This document shows, one piece after another, positions 6,235-9,779 of a DNA stretch of 9,779 nucleotides. Both the position numbers and the translations under genes were made by a program. This stretch comes from Beijerinckiaceae bacterium (GTDB lineage Bacteria; Pseudomonadota; Alphaproteobacteria; Rhizobiales; Beijerinckiaceae): the NCBI GenBank assembly GCA_022702195.1, contig JAKONB010000210.1, forward strand, positions 1 through 9,779, read 5' to 3'. Below the pieces are notes generated by a model. It searched no databases, was not told the DNA's origin, and saw nothing but the letters and a program-made list of their open reading frames with translations. The stretch's first letter is position 1. The number at the start of each line of letters is the position of its first letter.

Positions 6235-7123
6235 CGAAGATACCCTTCACTTCCGCGATGAGCGGGATAAGGATTGATGTGGCGTGCATCCCGTATTTGC
6301 CGGTGAAGGTCACGGGCGCCTCGCGGGGAAGCAGAGCCTCGGCCAAGGCCACCGCCTGCGGAATTCTGGTCGAGAGCAGGCGGAAGCTGGCCCCGTCCCC
6401 GTCGGCTTCGGCCTGGAGGCGCGCGAGGGTCCGCTGATGCTGCCGGACCTGTTGCTGGAACCGCGTCACCAGCACGTGAGGAAGCCTGACGGGCACCCGA
6501 CGATTCGGTGCGCCCTCCGAATGCGGCGCCCAGATCGTCTGAACGAAGGCGTCGAGGCCGTAGGTCGAGAGATGATCCGGAATCGAGGTCACGAGCACGA
6601 GGTCTGAGCCGCGGATCGCCGCCTCGACCACTGGGGAAATGCCCGGCGCGCAATCGAACAGGACGTAGTCGTAGCTCCGCGTCAACGGCACGAATTCATC
6701 GTCGAAGATCCTCTGGAGCTTCGCGTCGATCGCATGCATGGTGTGGCCGCGCGCGGTGAGACCGTAGATGATCTCCCGCTCCACCAGGCGCAGGTAGGGA
6801 CCCGCCGGCAGGAGCGACAGGGCGAGCGGCGCGTTCTGGTGCAGAGTCACGCTGACGTCGGCGCGGATGCGCGGAGCCAGCAGCGGCTTGGCGCGGGCGA
6901 CCAGCTTGAGGGCCAGATAGGCTTCGAGCGTTCGTCCGGTGGCGATCAGCTCCGCCAGCAACGCATCCCCCGCGAGGCTGACCGACACGCTCGCCTGCGG
7001 ATCGAGATCGACCACGAGCACCCGTGCCCCATCGGCCGACAAGGCTTCCGCCAGCATGACGACGGTGGTGGTCTTGCCCACCCCGCCCTTCATATTCGCC
7101 ACAGCAATGAGTTTGCCGGTCAT
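6224..7123 (-). CDS. ParA/Soj-family ATPase (orphan, no ParB nearby)
   Basis: This 299-residue cytoplasmic ATPase is of the ParA/MinD class, which dimerises with ATP, often binds DNA non-specifically and positions plasmids, chromosomes or protein cargo. The deviant Walker A is MKGGVGKTT (11-19), with signature lysine K12 and catalytic-loop K17. The Walker A' motif is VVDLDPQAS (37-45), and Walker B is YDYVLFDCAPG (151-161) with D157. There is no N-terminal helix-turn-helix, unlike plasmid type Ia ParA. A middle insertion (about 60-135) is longer than in minimal Soj proteins. The ATG at 7123-7121 has GGGGAG about ten bases upstream. The gene overlaps the downstream unknown protein by 11 bases. 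No parB or obvious parS is present, so chromosome segregation is unlikely to be its main job. A divergent Tad pair lies upstream, but the protein is not clearly TadZ/CpaE, which usually has a receiver-like N-terminus. Confidence 0.92.
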   Translation of the reverse strand: MTGKLIAVANMKGGVGKTTTVVMLAEALSADGARVLVVDLDPQASVSVSLAGDALLAELIATGRTLEAYLALKLVARAKPLLAPRIRADVSVTLHQNAPLALSLLPAGPYLRLVEREIIYGLTARGHTMHAIDAKLQRIFDDEFVPLTRSYDYVLFDCAPGISPVVEAAIRGSDLVLVTSIPDHLSTYGLDAFVQTIWAPHSEGAPNRRVPVRLPHVLVTRFQQQVRQHQRTLARLQAEADGDGASFRLLSTRIPQAVALAEALLPREAPVTFTGKYGMHATSILIPLIAEVKGIFDGT

Positions 7124-7201
7124 ACCCCGCGGCTCCCCTCACGGTCTCGCCCAGGAATAGTGGGTTCGTAGAGGGCGGCCGTCTCCGGCGGAAGTCGTCG
7201 A

Positions 7202-7252
7202 ACCTGTCTGACGGTCTTCTTTTGCACACCAAATCGCCGTCAGGGCACAGGT
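7202..7252. promoter_or_regulatory. Interrupted dyad upstream of the ParA-type gene
   Basis: ACCTGT (7202-7207) plus CTGACGG (7208-7214) is mirrored by CCGTCAG (7237-7243) and ACAGGT (7247-7252). This gives 13 paired positions broken by three unpaired bases (7244-7246), around a 22-base AT-richer centre. It lies about 80 bases upstream of the ParA start and at least 220 before the TadE start. It could be an operator for a dimeric regulator, a binding site for the ParA system itself, or an RNA hairpin in a leader. Confidence 0.45.
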
Positions 7253-7282
7253 GGAGGCTCTAAGCGGGACGAGACACCAGAT

Positions 7283-7472
7283 GAACGCGGTGCCTCGATA
7301 TTTTAAGTTGTTCCCGGCCCGACCCGCCCCGATCGAAATAGCATTCTCCAAGGTCTCATTTCGAAGTCTCATGTTTCAGATAATCGATGAAAGAATTCGT
7401 TATCGAATCGATGCGATCCTGGATTGTATCGATAGACTAGATTTTTGTTCCTATGAGCGACCGGTGTGTATT
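7283..7472 (+). promoter_or_regulatory. AT-rich leader and control region of the TadE-TadG operon
   Basis: This stretch is much richer in A+T than the rest of the window and is likely to hold the promoter and leader for the Tad pair. ATCGAT occurs at 7383-7388, 7407-7412 and 7428-7433, spaced by 24 and 21 bases. The TadE frame stays open through it, so a longer N-terminus starting at ATG 7371 or further upstream cannot be excluded. The composition and encoded residues there look non-coding. I could not pick a convincing -35/-10 pair. Confidence 0.45.
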
Positions 7473-7910
7473 GTGTATATTCGTACGAAGCGATCTCAGG
7501 GATTGTTGAACTGCACGCAAGGGAGCTCTGCGGTCGAGTTCGCGCTCCTCGTACCGGTGCTGCTCGTCTTGTTCGCCGGAATCATGGTGTTCGGGATCTA
7601 TCTCGGTGCCTCCCATCATCTCCGGCAATTGGCCTCCGATGCGGCGCGGGCCTCCATCGCCGGCGTCAGCGACGACGAGCGGGTTCAGTTGGCGCGTCAG
7701 CGGGTCAGCGCCGCCCTGGTCGAGGGCACGATGTTCAAGCCCGGAACCGTGATCGTCCAGGTCGGCACCGATCCGAACGACGCGACTCTCTATACGGTGA
7801 CGCTCAGCTTCGATGCGCGCAGCCTCGGCTTCTCCGGCCTGTCCGGCCTCGTGCCGCTTCCCCCGGACCTCATCCGCAGTTCCGTGAGCATCCGCCGGGG
7901 AGGGCTCTGA
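7473..7910 (+). CDS. TadE-like pseudopilin of a Tad/Flp pilus system
   Basis: This 145-residue membrane-anchored protein resembles TadE, a minor pseudopilin of tight-adherence (Flp) pili. A short basic N-terminus is followed by QGSSAVEFALL (16-26). That stretch matches the prepilin-peptidase consensus of a glycine (G17), four residues and glutamate (E22). A hydrophobic helix follows (about 23-45). The rest (46-145) is a periplasmic domain beginning SHHLRQLASDAARASIAG, typical of the family. The start is uncertain. GTG 7473 has GGTG six bases upstream and gives a basic leader. TTG 7503 or 7506 would give a very short leader, and ATG 7371 would add 34 mostly unlikely residues. The stop overlaps the TadG-like ATG by one base, so the pair is coupled. 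No pilin, ATPase or peptidase gene is in the window, so assembly would depend on a locus elsewhere. Confidence 0.82.
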   Translation: MYIRTKRSQGLLNCTQGSSAVEFALLVPVLLVLFAGIMVFGIYLGASHHLRQLASDAARASIAGVSDDERVQLARQRVSAALVEGTMFKPGTVIVQVGTDPNDATLYTVTLSFDARSLGFSGLSGLVPLPPDLIRSSVSIRRGGL

Positions 7911-9553
7911 TGCGCCCTTGGCGCACGGATCGCCAGGGGTCCGTCGCGGTCTTCACGGCGCTCGGCATCACGGTGATGCTCGGCGCGGCCGCGATCGGCG
8001 TCGATGTCGGGTCCCTGATGGTCGCCAGACGCCGGGCGCAGGGGGCCGTTGACATCGCCGCCACCCTCGCGGCCACCCTTCCGGCGCAGGCCGATCCGGT
8101 GGCGCGCCGCTCTCTGGCCGATAACGGCTACGGCGCCGATGCGGTCATCTCCGTTCAGGCGGGCACGTATCGCGGCGATTCGCAGGTGCCAGTGGGCACG
8201 CGCTTCGTTCCCGGAAGCGCGCCGGCCAGTGCCGTGCGGGTGACGCTGCAAACCGCGACGCCGACCTTCTTCGCACCGGCTCTCGGCCTTGGCCGCACGG
8301 TGAGCATCGGCGTGCAGGGTCTGGCGGCCTCGGCGCAATTTGCCGCCTTCACCATCGGTTCGGGCCTCGTCAGCCTGGATGCCGGCCTCGCGAACGCGAT
8401 CCTCACCGCCCTGCTCGGCAAGCCGGTGATCCTGACGGTGATGGATTACAACGCGCTCGCGACGACCCGCGTCGATGCCTACCGGGTGCTCGATGCGCTG
8501 GCGCCGCAGCTCAACCTCCAGATCGGCAATTACAACGACGTGGCCGCCGCCAGTGCCACGGTCGGACAGATCGCCGCCGCGTTGCAGGTCGCGGCAAACG
8601 GCACCGTCGATGCGGGCGCAGCAGCCTCGGCGCTGGCCGGTCTCGTCCAGGCCCTGCGCGGCGGCGGCACGCCGGTCCGGGTCGGAAGCGTCCTCGACCT
8701 CGGGGATGCCGCCGCCCTCTCCCCCGGTCCCGGAGCCGAGGGTCCCTCCACCCCCCTCATGGACACGCTCACCCATGCGGTGGCCCTGTCCAACGGGCAG
8801 AAGCAGGTTTCGGTGGATCTCGGCCCCGCGATCCCGGGGTTGCTGCGCACCCAGATCACCCTCGGCATCGGCGAGCGGCAACAGAAATCCGGCTACGTGC
8901 AGCCGGGCACGCCGAACGCCACGGTGAGGACGGCCCAGACCCGGATCCTGATCGAGGCGACCCTGTCGCTGCCCCTCGGGCTCGGCGCGGTCACCCTGCC
9001 GATCTACGCCCAGGCCGCTCATTCCCGCGCGACCCTGCGATCCGTGACCTGCCCCTGGTCGGGCACCGGCAAGCGTCAGGTGGTGCTCGACGCGCAGCCG
9101 GGACTGGGCGAACTCGCCATCGCCGACATTCCCAGATCCCTGATCGATCCGAACGCCCGGAGCCCCGACCTGAGCCAGCCGGCGGTGCTGCTCAAGGTGG
9201 CGCCCGCCCTCACGGTGACGGGCAACGCCCGCATCACCCTGGCAAGCCCCTACATGCAATCGGTGACCTTCGGCGACGACGACATCACCCGGCATACGGT
9301 GCGCACCGTCTCCTCATCGGGACTGACGCGGGGGCTGGTGGCGAACCTCCTCCAGTCGCCGCTGACCGTGAACGGCGTCGGCATCCAGGCTCCGGGCCTC
9401 GTCACCGCGACCCTCGGGACGGCCCTGAGCGGCGCCGCGCCAATCCTCGACACCGTCCTCGACAACACCCTGCGGATGGTCGGCATCCGCCTCGGGACCG
9501 CCGACCTGAGCATCGACGGCGTGCGTTGCGACCAGGCCGTGCTGGTGCAGTGA
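7910..9553 (+). CDS. TadG-like pilus-assembly protein
   Basis: This 547-residue protein has the Tad N-terminal domain: a short basic leader, then GSVAVFTALGITVMLGAAAIGVDVG (10-34), a single membrane anchor, followed by RRRAQGAVDIAATLAA (40-55). Unlike the TadE-like protein it lacks glutamate five residues after the glycine (F15), so prepilin cleavage is not expected. The long periplasmic region resembles DUF2134-type TadG proteins of alphaproteobacteria, as in ATPTFFAPALG (116-126) and LTVMDYNALA (175-184). It is rich in Ala, Leu, Gly and Thr. Only two cysteines exist (381, 540), a possible disulfide. No von Willebrand A metal site is evident. The ATG at 7910 overlaps the TadE stop (TGATG) and has GGGGAGG about five to six bases upstream. 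The gene is followed by the convergent groEL terminator. Confidence 0.85.
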   Translation: MRPWRTDRQGSVAVFTALGITVMLGAAAIGVDVGSLMVARRRAQGAVDIAATLAATLPAQADPVARRSLADNGYGADAVISVQAGTYRGDSQVPVGTRFVPGSAPASAVRVTLQTATPTFFAPALGLGRTVSIGVQGLAASAQFAAFTIGSGLVSLDAGLANAILTALLGKPVILTVMDYNALATTRVDAYRVLDALAPQLNLQIGNYNDVAAASATVGQIAAALQVAANGTVDAGAAASALAGLVQALRGGGTPVRVGSVLDLGDAAALSPGPGAEGPSTPLMDTLTHAVALSNGQKQVSVDLGPAIPGLLRTQITLGIGERQQKSGYVQPGTPNATVRTAQTRILIEATLSLPLGLGAVTLPIYAQAAHSRATLRSVTCPWSGTGKRQVVLDAQPGLGELAIADIPRSLIDPNARSPDLSQPAVLLKVAPALTVTGNARITLASPYMQSVTFGDDDITRHTVRTVSSSGLTRGLVANLLQSPLTVNGVGIQAPGLVTATLGTALSGAAPILDTVLDNTLRMVGIRLGTADLSIDGVRCDQAVLVQ

Positions 9554-9563
9554 CACACCAACG

Positions 9564-9589
9564 AAAAGGGGCCGCCTCGCGGCGACCCC
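9564..9589 (-). terminator. Intrinsic terminator of groEL
   Basis: Read on the minus strand, GGGGTCGCC and GGCGGCCCC form a 9-base-pair stem with one U-G wobble, closed by a GCGA tetraloop and followed directly by TTTT. It lies about 60 bases after the groEL stop codon. On the plus strand it sits ten bases past the TadG stop but has no U-tract there, so it mainly serves groEL. Confidence 0.85.
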
Positions 9590-9650
9590 GATCCGCCGTT
9601 CCGGCCCCGGTTTCCCGGAGCCGTTCGGCTCATGCTGTGAGCGGGACGTC

Positions 9651-9779
9651 TTAGAAGTCCATGCCGCCCATGCCGCCGCCGCCCGGCATCGCCGGGGCGC
9701 CGCTGTCCTTCTTGGGAGCATCGGCGATCATGGCTTCGGTGGTCACCAGCAGGCCGGCGATGGAGGAAGAGTCCTGCAG
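9651..9779 (-). CDS. groEL: Chaperonin GroEL, C-terminal 42 residues (partial)
   Basis: This is the end of a GroEL (Cpn60) gene that begins outside the window. The visible residues include GLLVTTEAMIADAPKK, the standard end of the equatorial domain, and the tail PGGGGMGGMDF, the Gly-Gly-Met repeat that lines the bottom of the folding chamber. The stop is TAA (complement of 9651-9653). The gene is convergent with the TadG-like gene and has its own terminator at 9564-9589. Nothing is unusual in the part that can be seen. Many Hyphomicrobiales carry several groEL copies; which copy this is cannot be told from the tail. Confidence 0.97.
   Translation of the reverse strand: MQDSSSIAGLLVTTEAMIADAPKKDSGAPAMPGGGGMGGMDF

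Noticed and set aside
7790..9295. Minus-strand open frame of 501 codons opposite the TadG-like gene
   Set aside because: Same pattern of antisense, stop-poor, Arg/Gly/His-rich translation; the plus strand has an ATG, ribosome binding site and Tad domain.
9602..9630. Second hairpin (CGGCCCCGG with CCGGAGCCG, one mismatch) between groEL and its terminator
   Set aside because: The stem is interrupted, lacks a U-tract and competes with a short AGCCG/CGGCT hairpin; the downstream hairpin at 9564-9589 is the better terminator.

Overview
The window looks like chromosome from a high-GC alphaproteobacterium of the order Hyphomicrobiales, most likely Methylobacterium or Methylorubrum. I base this on the base composition (roughly two thirds G+C by eye), the style of the proteins, the GroEL C-terminus, and an intergenic palindromic repeat of a type I associate with that group. 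No insertion sequence, phage gene, integrase or CRISPR array is visible.

Layout, left to right. (1) Positions 1-273 hold no convincing gene. A tRNA-Thr(CGU) lies on the minus strand at 274-349. (2) A compact plus-strand operon at 570-2165 encodes a TerB-family protein followed by an LrgA/CidA-type and an LrgB-type membrane protein. The two membrane genes overlap by 4 bases. (3) A repetitive palindromic element at 2166-2253 separates this operon from a convergent SbmA/BacA/YddA-type ABC transporter, a fused permease-ATPase with extra N-terminal membrane segments (2265-4379, minus). Upstream of the transporter on the same strand is a small secreted four-cysteine protein (4504-4845). (4) Divergent from that is a 2-oxoglutarate/Fe(II) oxygenase (4996-5628, plus). 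(5) A minus-strand pair at 5737-7123 consists of a ParA-type ATPase and an unrecognised 165-residue protein whose start overlaps the ATPase stop by 11 bases. There is no ParB. (6) Across an AT-rich divergent region with an interrupted dyad and three ATCGAT sites lies a plus-strand pair for Tad-type pilus proteins, TadE-like and TadG-like (7473-9553). (7) An intrinsic terminator and the last 42 codons of groEL (minus) close the window.

These are mostly short, independent housekeeping or envelope-related units. The most interesting part is the ParA plus small-protein pair. An orphan ParA with a tightly coupled, low-complexity partner resembles, in arrangement only, known cargo-positioning pairs. 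It sits head to head with a Tad pseudopilin pair, so the two may be linked or may simply be neighbours. The sequence alone does not decide this.
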